Part shown: piece by piece, positions 19,261 through 27,358 of the stretch | How positions within the stretch are numbered: position 1 is the stretch's first letter | How the letters are laid out: every line of letters begins with the position of its first letter | From: Tessaracoccus palaemonis | Lineage (GTDB): Bacteria; Actinomycetota; Actinomycetes; Propionibacteriales; Propionibacteriaceae | Reading direction: 5' to 3' | Length of the DNA stretch: 64,000 nt | Assembly: GCF_019316905.1 (NCBI RefSeq) | Contig: NZ_CP079216.1 | Span: forward strand, 1,426,001 to 1,490,000 | Program-made: the position numbers and the translations under genes | The notes under the pieces: generated by a model | What the model was told of the DNA's origin: nothing | Seen by the model: the letters and a program-made list of their open reading frames with translations, nothing else | Databases searched by the model: none

Positions 19261-20744
19261 GCGAGCTGGCCGACTACGACGACCTGCTGACCCGCTACGA
19301 GCCCGCGCTCGGGCTCGAGGTGCACGTCGAGCTGAACACCGCCACCAAGATGTTCTGCGGCTGCGCCAACGAGTTCGGCGGCGAGCCGAACACCCACACC
19401 TGCCCGGTCTGCCTAGGGCTCCCCGGCTCGCTGCCCGTCATCAACGGCAAGGCGGTCGAGTCCGCCATCCGGATCGGGCTGGCGCTGAACTGCTCCATCG
19501 CGTCCTGGTGTCGCATGGCCCGGAAGAACTACTTCTATCCGGACATGACGAAGAACTTCCAGACCTCGCAGTACGACGAGCCGATCGCGTTCGACGGCTA
19601 CGTTGACCTCGATGTGGACGGCGAGACCTACCGCGTCGAGGTCGAGCGCGCCCACATGGAGGAGGACGCGGGCAAGGCGACGCACGTCGGCGGCTCGGGT
19701 CGCATCACGGGCGCCGACTACTCGCTCATCGACTACAACCGTGCCGGCGTGCCGCTGATCGAGATCGTCACCAAGCCGATCCTCGGCACCGGCGACAAGG
19801 CGCCGCAGGTGGCCCGTGCCTACGTCGCGCACCTGCGCGAGCTCGTGAAGGCACTGGGCGTGTCCGACGCCCGCATGGAGCAGGGGTCGCTGCGCTGTGA
19901 CGCGAACATCTCGCTGGCGCCCATCGGGGCCGACAGGCTCGGGACCCGCACAGAGACCAAGAACGTCAACTCGCTGCGCTCTGTCGAGACGGCCATCTCC
20001 TACGAGATGACCCGCCAGGCCGCCATCCTCGACGACGGCGGCCGCATCAAGCAGGAGACCCGGCACTTCCACGAGGCGGACGGCACCACGTCGCCCGGAC
20101 GCTCGAAGGAGGAGGCCGAGGACTACCGCTACTTCGCGGAGCCCGACCTGATGCCCATCGCCCCGAGCGCCGAGTGGGTCGAGGAGCTGCGCGCCACCCT
20201 GCCGGAGCCGCCCGCCGAGCGCCGCCGCAGACTGCAGGCCGCCTGGGGGTTCAGCGACATCGACTTCGGCGCGATCGTGAACTCCGGCGCCCTCACGCTG
20301 GTCGAGGAGACCGTGGCGGCGGGCGCCACGCCCGCCGCGGCCCGGAAATGGTGGGTCACGGAACTGGCCCGCCGCGCCAACGAGGCCGGCGTCGAGATCG
20401 ACGCGCTCGACATCACCCCGGCGCAGGTCGCGGGCGTCCAGGCGCTCGTCGACGAGGGCAGGGTCAACGACAAGCTGGCCCGCCAGGTCATCGACGGCGT
20501 GCTCGCCGGCGAGGGCGAACCCGCCGAGGTCGTGGAGAAGCGGGGGCTTGCCGTCGTCTCCGACACGGGAGCGCTGAGCGCCGCGGTGGACGACGTGATC
20601 GCGAAGAACCCTGACGTCGCGGCCAAGATCCGTGACGGCAAGGTCGCCGCGGCCGGCGCCCTGATCGGTCAGGTCATGAAGGCCATGCGCGGTCAGGCCG
20701 ACGCGGCCAGGGTCCGCGAGCTGATCCTGGAGAAGCTCGCGTAG
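19257..20744 (+). CDS. gatB: Asp-tRNA(Asn)/Glu-tRNA(Gln) amidotransferase subunit B
   Basis: 495 residues. GatB binds and activates the misacylated tRNA and transfers ammonia delivered from GatA. Seen are [20 protein letters not shown], the paired zinc cysteines (FCGC and CPVC), [39 protein letters not shown] and the C-terminal YqeY-like tail ending near [17 protein letters not shown]. The ATG overlaps the gatA stop (ATGA). It is the last gene of gatCAB; a repeat-rich non-coding patch follows. Confidence 0.96.
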   Translation: MSELADYDDLLTRYEPALGLEVHVELNTATKMFCGCANEFGGEPNTHTCPVCLGLPGSLPVINGKAVESAIRIGLALNCSIASWCRMARKNYFYPDMTKNFQTSQYDEPIAFDGYVDLDVDGETYRVEVERAHMEEDAGKATHVGGSGRITGADYSLIDYNRAGVPLIEIVTKPILGTGDKAPQVARAYVAHLRELVKALGVSDARMEQGSLRCDANISLAPIGADRLGTRTETKNVNSLRSVETAISYEMTRQAAILDDGGRIKQETRHFHEADGTTSPGRSKEEAEDYRYFAEPDLMPIAPSAEWVEELRATLPEPPAERRRRLQAAWGFSDIDFGAIVNSGALTLVEETVAAGATPAAARKWWVTELARRANEAGVEIDALDITPAQVAGVQALVDEGRVNDKLARQVIDGVLAGEGEPAEVVEKRGLAVVSDTGALSAAVDDVIAKNPDVAAKIRDGKVAAAGALIGQVMKAMRGQADAARVRELILEKLA

Positions 20745-21085
20745 TCCCGGCCATCTCGGGTCGCTGAGCACTTCGGCAGGTTCAGCACGGGCACTGTCGA
20801 AGCGCCCTGAGCGGAGTGAAGGGTCCTGGTTCAGGTCCGACGTTTCGTCAGCTTCGGCCATGTCGGAGCACCCGATGTGCGGTGGTGGGTTCTCGCCTCG
20901 CTTCGCTCGGCGCCCTTCGACGAGCTCAGGGAACCGGCTCGGCACATACCTGTCGACGTGGCTGTCTCGGGTCGTTGAGCCTGTCGAAACGCCCTGAGCG
21001 GAGCGAAGGGTCCCAACTTGGGTCGTTGAGCACTTCGACAGGCTCAGCACAGGCCCCGTCGAGTTGCTGAGCGCGGTGAAGGGAA
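20745..21085. repeat. non-coding patch of dispersed actinobacterial repeats
   Basis: This 341-base gap between convergent gatB and the HNH gene has no credible gene. It holds several recurring units: CCTGAGCGGAGTGAAGGG at 20806 and a near-identical copy at 20993; GAGCACTTCGGCAGG-type units at 20766 and 21028; and a 57-base unit (20881-20937) that recurs with 3 mismatches inside the HNH gene at 21756-21812. Units contain short self-complementary parts (GAGC/GCTC, CTTCG/CGAAG) and may fold. Such repeats are common in actinobacterial genomes; they may also serve as terminators for the two convergent genes. Confidence 0.7.
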
Positions 21086-22975
21086 TCAGCCGCAGCGGGC
21101 GAGGTGGGTGGCGTCGGCGATGGTGTCGCACCAGTCCTGGATGGTCCTCTCGACGGGGCTGAGCTGTGGGCCGAGGTCGGGGGTGCATTCCAGCCACGCG
21201 CCGCCGCTGGTGACCTCATAGACGTAGCCCAGGGGGCTGGTCCAGCGGAAGTGGCCGGGTGCGATCTGGTTCAACACCCAGGCGCCCTTGGTCTTGCCGC
21301 GGTGGACGCGGCGGCAGAGCTGGGCCAGGTTGTCCAGCCGGGTCTGGCCGGGTCGGCCGGGCTGGTAGGTGGTGTTGTGGTCGACGTCCAGGCCTCGGGT
21401 GCGGGTGGAGAACGGGAACGCCTCCGTGGGTCGCAGCAGCCGCAGGGCTTTGCGCATCCGCCGAGTCGGCCGGTACCCGTCGGCGGCGGGGGTGTTGTTC
21501 AGGTCGATGACGGGCTGAACCTTGAGGCTGATTTCGCCGTTGCGGTAGCCGTCGCCGAGGAGCTCGCCGAGCAGCGCGGTGGTCAGCGTGCCGGCGCGCT
21601 CGACCGATGCGACCGGGTCCAGGGTTCCGTCCGCGTCCGCGGTGATGTGCACGACGATCTCCACCCTCGGCAACCGCGCAGGCGGCGGTGGGGTGTCGGG
21701 TCGCCGGCCACGCAGACCGGGCTCTGTCCCGCCCCCGTCCAGGCGGGCCGTGTGGGGTGGCGGGTCCTCGCCTCGCTCCGCTCGGCGCCCTTCGACGAGC
21801 TCAGGGAACCGGAAAGGCGGCTCAGGCAACCGGGTCGGCTCAGGCAACCGGGTCGGCTCAGAGAACCGGGGCGGCGGCTCAGGGAACCGGTCGGGTCGCC
21901 GAGCACTTCGACCAGGCTCAGCACATGCCTGTCGAGGTGCCTTGAGCGAAGCGAAAGGTCCCACCCCACCCGAGCGATCCAGCCGCGGATCGTCGGGTGG
22001 CTGCCAGTCGGGAGGCTCATCATCAGGGAACGGAGGCTCATCGTCCTCGTCCGGCGGCTCCGGCGGCACCGGCGCGATGACCGGGCCGTCGCAGTCGCTG
22101 TCCAAGAGGGCCAGACCGTCGCCCGGGCTGGTGCAGTCGATGCCCCGATGATCAAGGCAGCCGTCCATGCTGTCGAGGTCGATGCCGAGGGCGGGCTGGT
22201 CGGCTTCGAGGATGGTGAGCAGGAGGTCGGGGTTCATGGCCAGGGAGAGGGCCTTCGCGCGGCGGGCGGAGTGGTCCAGGCCGGGATAGCGGGCCTTCAA
22301 CCGCTCCGAGATCTGATGGAGGCGTTCGTCGACGATCCTGCCATCCAACACATCGAGCCGGCCGCCGATCGACGTGACACCCGGCTCCTCGTCGCGCAGC
22401 CACACCCCACGCCGGGCACGGGCCTCGGCCTCCCGCTCCCGCGCGGCGGCCGCGTCGGCCCGGATGATGAGCTTCTTCAGTTCCCCCAGCGCCGCACCGG
22501 GCACCAGCCCGTACTGCCTCGGCAACCAACGGGCCGTGACGGTCTCGGCCTGCATCGGATCCAGATCCCGACACAACCACGCGGCCCTCTCGGCGAGCCA
22601 GCGTTCGACCTCCCCGTTGATCACGGCCTCGAACAACATCGGGTGTCGGTACTTCAGATTCAGCGCGGAGGCGGTCCTCTCGATCGCCGCGGTCTGCGAA
22701 CACCGCAGCAACGCGGCGACCTCCATCGCCAGGAACTCCGACACACCCGGGGTTCCCTCCCCACCCGGGTGGACCAGCTTCTCCGGCAGCTTCGTATCTC
22801 GGTCACGGTAGATCTCGGTCCCGTAATCCAGCAGGTCCGCCTCATCCAGGCGGTAGGCCAGGGCAAGGTCGCAGATGGCCTCCAACTCCTCGGCCTCCCC
22901 GCGGCGACGCAGCACGACACCCGCACGGAGGCGGATGGTCGCCTGCCGGGAATCGTCACGTCGCCTGGTTTCCAT
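21086..22975 (-). CDS. DUF222/HNH endonuclease-type protein with repeat-derived insert
   Basis: 629 residues. The N-terminal half is the helical DUF222-like region (LEAICDLALAYRLDEADLL to roughly residue 260). The C-terminus holds the HNH region GLDVDHNTTYQPG, LDNLAQLCRRVHRGKT. Between them, about residues 315-430 are Pro/Asp/Glu/Arg-rich low complexity and include in-frame copies of the neighbouring non-coding repeats and an 18-base tandem repeat. The usual zinc CxxC of HNH domains is not seen. These genes are multicopy in actinobacteria and their role is unknown. The ATG at 22975 lies 7 bases after TAGCGT, so it is preferred over the GTG at 23014. Confidence 0.75.
   Translation of the reverse strand: METRRRDDSRQATIRLRAGVVLRRRGEAEELEAICDLALAYRLDEADLLDYGTEIYRDRDTKLPEKLVHPGGEGTPGVSEFLAMEVAALLRCSQTAAIERTASALNLKYRHPMLFEAVINGEVERWLAERAAWLCRDLDPMQAETVTARWLPRQYGLVPGAALGELKKLIIRADAAAAREREAEARARRGVWLRDEEPGVTSIGGRLDVLDGRIVDERLHQISERLKARYPGLDHSARRAKALSLAMNPDLLLTILEADQPALGIDLDSMDGCLDHRGIDCTSPGDGLALLDSDCDGPVIAPVPPEPPDEDDEPPFPDDEPPDWQPPDDPRLDRSGGVGPFASLKAPRQACAEPGRSARRPDRFPEPPPRFSEPTRLPEPTRLPEPPFRFPELVEGRRAERGEDPPPHTARLDGGGTEPGLRGRRPDTPPPPARLPRVEIVVHITADADGTLDPVASVERAGTLTTALLGELLGDGYRNGEISLKVQPVIDLNNTPAADGYRPTRRMRKALRLLRPTEAFPFSTRTRGLDVDHNTTYQPGRPGQTRLDNLAQLCRRVHRGKTKGAWVLNQIAPGHFRWTSPLGYVYEVTSGGAWLECTPDLGPQLSPVERTIQDWCDTIADATHLARCG
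21756..21812. repeat. 57-base dispersed repeat inside the HNH gene
   Basis: Matches 20881-20937 in the intergenic patch with 3 mismatches. On the minus strand it is read in frame and gives FPELVEGRRAERGE, about residues 388-407 of the HNH protein. A second repeat-like stretch at 21901-21962 resembles the units at 21028 and 20993. Confidence 0.75.
21819..21892. repeat. 18-base tandem repeat in the HNH gene
   Basis: Units of GGCTCAGGCAACCGGGTC at 21819 and 21837 are identical, a third at 21855 differs by a few bases and a degenerate fourth starts at 21876. They encode a six-residue repeat (RLPEPT). Confidence 0.8.
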
Positions 22976-22982
22976 GACACCC

Positions 22983-22988
22983 ACGCTA
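22983..22988 (-). promoter_or_regulatory. -10 element of the HNH gene (leaderless start)
   Basis: TAGCGT on the minus strand, 7 bases before the ATG at 22975. Confidence 0.4.
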
Positions 22989-23110
22989 CGACCCGCCACC
23001 GACACTTTTCGCACGCCCGTCTGAATTATCCACAGGGCACGTCATCCTGAACGGAGCGGCAGGGTCGTCGGCTGTCACTTCCCCGTGGCCAGCTCGATCT
23101 CGTGCACAAC

Positions 23111-23165
23111 GATGCCTATATCGGTGCCGCTGTTCCCATGCTGCAGCGGCCCCCGTATAGGCATC
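23111..23165. other. long two-part hairpin between divergent genes
   Basis: Outer arms GATGCCTATA (23111-23120) and TATAGGCATC (23156-23165) are perfectly complementary, as are inner arms GCCGCTG (23126-23132) and CAGCGGC (23144-23150), with a 5/5 internal loop and an 11-base apical loop. It lies between two divergent starts, so it terminates neither gene; it may be a small RNA end, an operator or a mobile repeat. Confidence 0.6.
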
Positions 23166-23212
23166 TTTGTGCTGGAAAGGGGGACCGGGAATGGGCTCAG
23201 GGAACAGGGTGA

Positions 23213-23218
23213 TAGCTT
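23213..23218 (+). promoter_or_regulatory. -10 element of the phosphotransferase gene (leaderless start)
   Basis: TAGCTT, 6 bases before the ATG at 23225. Confidence 0.4.
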
Positions 23219-23224
23219 GCGGCC

Positions 23225-24242
23225 ATGGCAGGCAGGATGCACGAGAACCAGGTGGCGACCAGCGCCGGGCTCGTGCGTCGGCTGCTGGAGGAGCAGTATC
23301 CCGTGCTCGCCGGTGAGCCCATCGCGGACGCCCCCATGCACGGCACAGACACGGACGTGTACCGCGTCGGGGACCGGCACTGCATGCGGCTTCCGATCGT
23401 GGACTGGGCCTTCGGCCAGCAGGAACGCGTCCGCCCCTGGCTGCCCTGGCTGCGCGACCGGCTCAGCCTGCCGCCCGCCGTGCCCGAGTTCTACGGCGCG
23501 CCGGGCTGCGACTACCCGGCGCCGTGGTGCGTCCAGCGATGGGTGCCAGGGCGTCGGCTCCAGCCCGGCAGCGACGACGCCGGTCTTGCCGTCGAGATCG
23601 CCGACTTCCTGCGCGAACTGCGGGCCCTCCCGATCCCCGAAGGGGCACCGACGGCAGGGCTCAGCCCCCACGCCATGGACGCCGACGTCCGAGAACGCCT
23701 TGCCGCGCTGTCAGGCAGCGTCGGCGGCCTCGGGACCGGCGCGCGGGCCCCCGAGGCCGGTGACGAGGACGGTCCCCAGGATGGCCGCGAGGACGATCCT
23801 CAGGATGGCCGCCCGGACGCTCCCGAGGCGAGCGGCGCGGACTCTCCCGAGGTGCACGAGGACCTGGCCGCGGCCTGGACCACGCTGCTCGAGGCGACCC
23901 CGCCGTGGGACGGTCGAGGCACGCTCTGGCTACACGGAGACGTGGCACCGGGAAACCTGATCGTCCGCGACGGGCGCCTCGTCGGGCTCATCGACTGGGG
24001 CGGCGTCGGGGTGGGGGAACCCGCCAACGACCTGCAGGTCGCCTGGAATCTGTTCACGCCGAACGCCCGCGAGGCCTTCCGGCGTGGCCATCGACGTGCC
24101 CGACGCCACGTGGCGCCGGGCGCGGGCCCGGGCGTTCGCGCAGGCCGCGTTCCAGCTGTCCTTCTACCGCCTGACGCTCCCGCCCCTGGCCGAGCAGGCC
24201 CGGCACACCTTCGCCCAGGTCCTCGGCGAGCTCGGCGTCTGA
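23225..24242 (+). pseudogene. aminoglycoside-phosphotransferase-family protein, frameshifted near 24083
   Basis: The kinase-like fold is clear: ATP lobe (DTDVYRVGDRHCMRLP), catalytic loop LWLHGDVAPGNLIVRD and metal-binding LVGLIDWGGVGVGEPANDL. Near 24083 the frame shifts: the original frame runs on as Arg/Pro/Ala-rich sequence to 24271 and overlaps the next gene, while the next frame reads AIDVPDATWRRARARAF and LSFYRLTLPPLAEQARHTF, the family's usual C-terminus, ending at TGA 24240-24242. One extra base in CGGCGTG explains this. Residues ~180-212 are four 8-residue repeats (EDGPQDGR type) in a linker. Substrate unknown; it may be a true pseudogene or a sequencing error. Confidence 0.75.
23765..23860 (+). 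repeat. 24-base tandem repeat in the phosphotransferase linker
   Basis: Four 24-base units (23765, 23789, 23813, 23837). The first two differ by only two bases; the last two have drifted. They encode EDGPQDGR, EDDPQDGR, PDAPEASG and ADSPEVHE, an acidic loop insertion between the kinase lobes. Confidence 0.7.
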
Positions 24243-24251
24243 CGGCGGGGA

Positions 24252-24257
24252 TAGGTT
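24252..24257 (+). promoter_or_regulatory. -10 element of the S9 peptidase gene (leaderless start)
   Basis: TAGGTT, 6 bases before the ATG at 24264. It lies just after the true end (24242) of the phosphotransferase reading frame, consistent with that gene ending there. Confidence 0.5.
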
Positions 24258-24263
24258 GGGACC

Positions 24264-26285
24264 ATGACTGATCCCACCCCAGACCCCTGGTTCGATCTGG
24301 ACAGCTACATCTCGACGCCTCGGCTCGGCGGCCTGACGCTGAGCCGCGACGGCTCGTCGCTCGTGGTGGCCGTCCAGGGCACCGATGCGGAGGCGACCAC
24401 CTACACCACCGCCCTGTACCGCGTCGACCCGACGGGTGAGACCCCCTCGACGCGACTCACGCGCTCGGTCAAGGGTGAGAGCCTCAGCGCGTTCCTGCCC
24501 GACGGGTCGCTGCTGTTCACCTCGAAGCGCGACCTCCTCGGCAGGGCGGGAGACAAGCCGTCTGAGACGACCGCCGCGCTGTGGTGCCTGCCGGCCGGTG
24601 GGGGAGAGGCCTACGAACTGGCCCGCCGCGACGGCGGCTGGGGCCAGGTGCTCACCACCGACAGCGACCGCGTCATCCTCGGCGTGCCCGTCCACCAGGG
24701 CGCCGCGGACGACGAGGCCGATGCCGCGAGGCGGACGGCTCGGCGCGATACGAAGGTCGCAGCCCTCCTGCACAGCGGATACCCGGTGCGCTACTGGGAC
24801 CACGACCTCGGCCAGGAGACGACCCGCCTGCGCGCCGCCCGGGTCACGGGAGAGGGCGACCGTGAGCTGGCCGACGTGGAAGACCTCACCGGCGACGTCG
24901 GCCGCGCGCTCGGCGACGTCGCGGTCTCCCGCGACGGATCGGTCATCGTGGCCGAGTGGTCGGTGCCCGAGGCGCACGGCGTCACCCGCGCCGAGCTCGT
25001 CCGCATCGACCCGGCCACGGGCGAGCAGACCGTCATCGCATCGCACGCCGACGACGAGTTCGGCTTCCCGGTCGTCAGCGATGACGGCAGCCTGATCGTC
25101 GCCGTCCGGAACCGACGCTCGACCCCCACCGTAAGCCCCGACGCCACCCTGTGGCTCATCGACGGCGACGGTGAGGGTCGCCCTCTGGCGGCCGACTGGG
25201 ACCGCTGGGCGCACCCCGTCGCGTTCACCCCGGACAACGCCACGCTCATCGTGACCGCGGACGACGACGGCGAGTGCCCCGTCTTCGCCGTCGATGTCGC
25301 GACCGGGGAGGTGCGCCGCCTGACGCAGCACGGCGCGTACAGCTCCGTCCAGCTCAGCCCCGACGGCGCCACCGCCTACGCGGTGCGCACGGCCTACGAC
25401 ATCCCCGGCGAGGTCGTCGCGATCGACATCGCGGGCGCCACGACCCGGGTGCTGCCCGGCCCCGTCGAGTACCCGGCGCTGCCCGGCCGCATCGAGCGCG
25501 TCGAGACCACCGCCGCCGACGGCACCAGGATCCCCGGCTGGCTCGTCCTCCCCGACGGTGCATCTCACCAAAACCCGGCACCCTTGACGCTGTGGGTCCA
25601 CGGCGGCCCGCTCGGCTCCTGGAACGCCTGGAGCTGGCGCTGGTGCCCCTGGCTGCTCGTCTCGCGCGGCCAGGCCGTCCTGCTCCCCGACCCCGCACTC
25701 TCCACCGGCTACGGCCTCGACCACATCCAGCGCGGCTGGGGACGGTGGGGGGCCGAGCCGTTCACCGACATCATGGCGCTCACCGACGCGGCCGAGGCTC
25801 GGGACGACGTCCGCGACGATGCCTCGGTCATGATGGGCGGCTCCTTCGGCGGCTACATGGCCAACTGGATCGCGACGCACACCGACCGCTTCGCCGCGAT
25901 CGTCAGCCACGCCTCGCTCTGGAACCTCCAGTCCTTCGGCCCGACCACCGACGCCTCCTGGTACTGGAAGCGCGAGCTCAGCGAGGAGATGATGGCCGCC
26001 CACTCGCCGCACCTGTTCGCCGCCGACATCGTCACGCCGATGCTCGTCATCCACGGCGACCGCGACTACCGGGTGCCGATCGGCGAGGGGCTGGCGCTGT
26101 GGTGGGCGCTCAACGAGAAGCACGACGGGGAGCCGGCCGACCTGCCGCACCGCTTCCTGTACTTCCCCGACGAGAACCACTGGATCCTCACGCCGCAGCA
26201 CGCGAAGGTCTGGTACGACACCGTCATCGAGTTCCTCGCCGCCCACCGCGAGGGCAGGGCGATGAAGACCCCAGAGCTGCTCTGA
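24264..26285 (+). CDS. S9 family peptidase (prolyl oligopeptidase / acylaminoacyl-peptidase type)
   Basis: 673 residues. The first ~400 form a beta-propeller-like region with repeated blades (LTLSRDGSSLVVAVQGT, VAVSRDGSVIVAEWSV, VQLSPDGATAYAVRT). The C-terminal alpha/beta-hydrolase has the oxyanion HGGPLGSW, nucleophile Ser in MMGGSFGGYMAN, Asp in LVIHGDRDYRVP and His in PDENHWI, so the triad is complete. No signal peptide is present, so it is cytosolic and probably cleaves short peptides. It ends before a strong bidirectional terminator. Confidence 0.93.
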   Translation: MTDPTPDPWFDLDSYISTPRLGGLTLSRDGSSLVVAVQGTDAEATTYTTALYRVDPTGETPSTRLTRSVKGESLSAFLPDGSLLFTSKRDLLGRAGDKPSETTAALWCLPAGGGEAYELARRDGGWGQVLTTDSDRVILGVPVHQGAADDEADAARRTARRDTKVAALLHSGYPVRYWDHDLGQETTRLRAARVTGEGDRELADVEDLTGDVGRALGDVAVSRDGSVIVAEWSVPEAHGVTRAELVRIDPATGEQTVIASHADDEFGFPVVSDDGSLIVAVRNRRSTPTVSPDATLWLIDGDGEGRPLAADWDRWAHPVAFTPDNATLIVTADDDGECPVFAVDVATGEVRRLTQHGAYSSVQLSPDGATAYAVRTAYDIPGEVVAIDIAGATTRVLPGPVEYPALPGRIERVETTAADGTRIPGWLVLPDGASHQNPAPLTLWVHGGPLGSWNAWSWRWCPWLLVSRGQAVLLPDPALSTGYGLDHIQRGWGRWGAEPFTDIMALTDAAEARDDVRDDASVMMGGSFGGYMANWIATHTDRFAAIVSHASLWNLQSFGPTTDASWYWKRELSEEMMAAHSPHLFAADIVTPMLVIHGDRDYRVPIGEGLALWWALNEKHDGEPADLPHRFLYFPDENHWILTPQHAKVWYDTVIEFLAAHREGRAMKTPELL

Positions 26286-26299
26286 CGCCCCGGACATGC

Positions 26300-26332
26300 G
26301 ACGGCCCGTCCCCCGGCAGGGGACGGGCCGTC
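26300..26332. terminator. bidirectional terminator hairpin
   Basis: Perfect 14-bp stem (26300-26313 with 26319-26332) and a 5-base loop CGGCA, lying between the convergent S9 peptidase and TIGR03085 genes, 14 and 16 bases from their stops. Confidence 0.85.
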
Positions 26333-26348
26333 GTGCTTCGGGTCGGAC

Positions 26349-26957
26349 TCAGAGTCCCTTGATCGCCTTCTGCCAGGCCTCCACGACGGCGGGCTCGCCG
26401 GTGATGGCGACGTCGGCCTTTCGGCCGCTCAGGTGCAGCAGGATCTCGGACGGCAGCCCGGCGATCGTCAGGGGCTTCGGGCCGCGCCCGAGTTGCGCCA
26501 CCTCGCCCGTGTCGGTGCGCTGCAGCCGGACGTGGCCCTTGAACTGCATGTTTGTCTTGCGGGCCAGCACCTTGGTCATCGGCCACAGGTCGCGCTGCTC
26601 GCCGGGCTTCAGCACCTGGACCCGGCCGTTGGCGCGCAGCACGTCCTCGTGGTGCATGAAGTACTCGCCCGAGTTGACGAGGTTGTCGACCGGGAACATG
26701 ATCCAGCCGGGCGTGCGGATGGCCTCCACCAGGGCCGGGTAGCCCAGCTCGTGGAGCGTCTCACGCTGGATGCGCTCGGTCTTCGGCGCGAACTTCTCCG
26801 AGCCGATGCCGGGCAGCGCGCCGAGCTTGTGCTCGCGCACGTAGAGGTGCGCGGCGAGGTCCTGGGTCTGCCACCCCGCACACTCGGTCGGGGCGAAGGG
26901 GCCGAGCTCCTCGAGGAGGTCGGCCAGGGCAGCTCGTTGGCGTCGGGCGAGGGTCAT
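26349..26957 (-). CDS. TIGR03085 family metal-binding protein (DinB/maleylpyruvate isomerase-like)
   Basis: 202 residues. The N-terminus MTLARRQRAALADLLEELGP, the CAGWQTQDLAAHLYVREHK segment and NSGEYFMHHEDVLRANG carry the histidines of the DinB-like metal site and are characteristic of this actinobacterial family. The C-terminal part (VTGEPAVVEAWQKAIKGL in modified form) matches its SCP2-like end. Relatives include mycothiol-dependent isomerases, so a mycothiol-linked role is possible but not shown. The ATG at 26957 lies 7 bases after a minus-strand TAGTCT; a GTG two codons upstream is also possible. Confidence 0.85.
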   Translation of the reverse strand: MTLARRQRAALADLLEELGPFAPTECAGWQTQDLAAHLYVREHKLGALPGIGSEKFAPKTERIQRETLHELGYPALVEAIRTPGWIMFPVDNLVNSGEYFMHHEDVLRANGRVQVLKPGEQRDLWPMTKVLARKTNMQFKGHVRLQRTDTGEVAQLGRGPKPLTIAGLPSEILLHLSGRKADVAITGEPAVVEAWQKAIKGL

Positions 26958-26964
26958 GGGCACA

Positions 26965-26970
26965 AGACTA
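26965..26970 (-). promoter_or_regulatory. -10 element of the TIGR03085 gene (leaderless start)
   Basis: TAGTCT on the minus strand, 7 bases before the ATG at 26957. Confidence 0.45.
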
Positions 26971-27018
26971 GACACTCTGAGCCAACCCGGCGGACGCGAC
27001 ATCCGGGAATGCGCGGGG

Positions 27019-27024
27019 CACAAT
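27019..27024 (+). promoter_or_regulatory. possible -10 element of the hisI-trp operon
   Basis: CACAAT, 7 bases before the hisI ATG and no ribosome-binding site, so transcription probably starts at or near the start codon. No trp leader peptide or attenuator can fit here. Confidence 0.4.
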
Positions 27025-27031
27025 AGGGCGC

Positions 27032-27358
27032 ATGCCAGAGCTCACCTTCAACGCGGACGGCCTCGTGCCCGCGATCGCCCAGGACGCCGACACCCGCGAG
27101 GTGCTGATGCTGGCCTGGATGGACGCCGAGGCCCTGCGGCGCACCCTCGCCACCGGCAAGGCCACCTACTGGTCCCGCTCCCGCCGGGAGTACTGGGTCA
27201 AGGGGGAGACCTCCGGCCACCACCAGAGCGTCGTGAAGGTCGAGCTGGACTGCGACGGCGACACCATCCTCCTGACGGTCAACCAGACCGGGGCCGCCTG
27301 CCACACCGGCAACCGCACCTGCTTCTTCACGGAGCTGACCGACGGCGACGTCGCATGA
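27032..27358 (+). CDS. hisI: phosphoribosyl-AMP cyclohydrolase
   Basis: 108 residues, the monofunctional form without HisE. It opens the purine ring of PR-AMP in histidine synthesis. Seen are [37 protein letters not shown], the metal-binding DCDGDTIL and [13 protein letters not shown], with all family Cys and His residues in place. It heads the trp cluster and overlaps trpE by 4 bases (ATGA), as in other actinobacteria where hisI sits near trpE; hisG, hisE and hisF are not in this window. Confidence 0.95.
   Translation: MPELTFNADGLVPAIAQDADTREVLMLAWMDAEALRRTLATGKATYWSRSRREYWVKGETSGHHQSVVKVELDCDGDTILLTVNQTGAACHTGNRTCFFTELTDGDVA

Noticed and set aside
20816-21070. Short open frames in the repeat patch after gatB
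   Set aside because: They consist of repeat sequence read in several frames, with no start signal and no family resemblance.
20745-21085. CRISPR-like array
   Set aside because: Repeats are of different kinds and lengths, spacing is irregular and there are no cas genes nearby.
26985-27031. trp attenuator or leader peptide ahead of hisI-trpE
   Set aside because: The gap is about 75 bases to the divergent gene and holds no Trp codon run or alternating hairpins; the transcript is probably leaderless.
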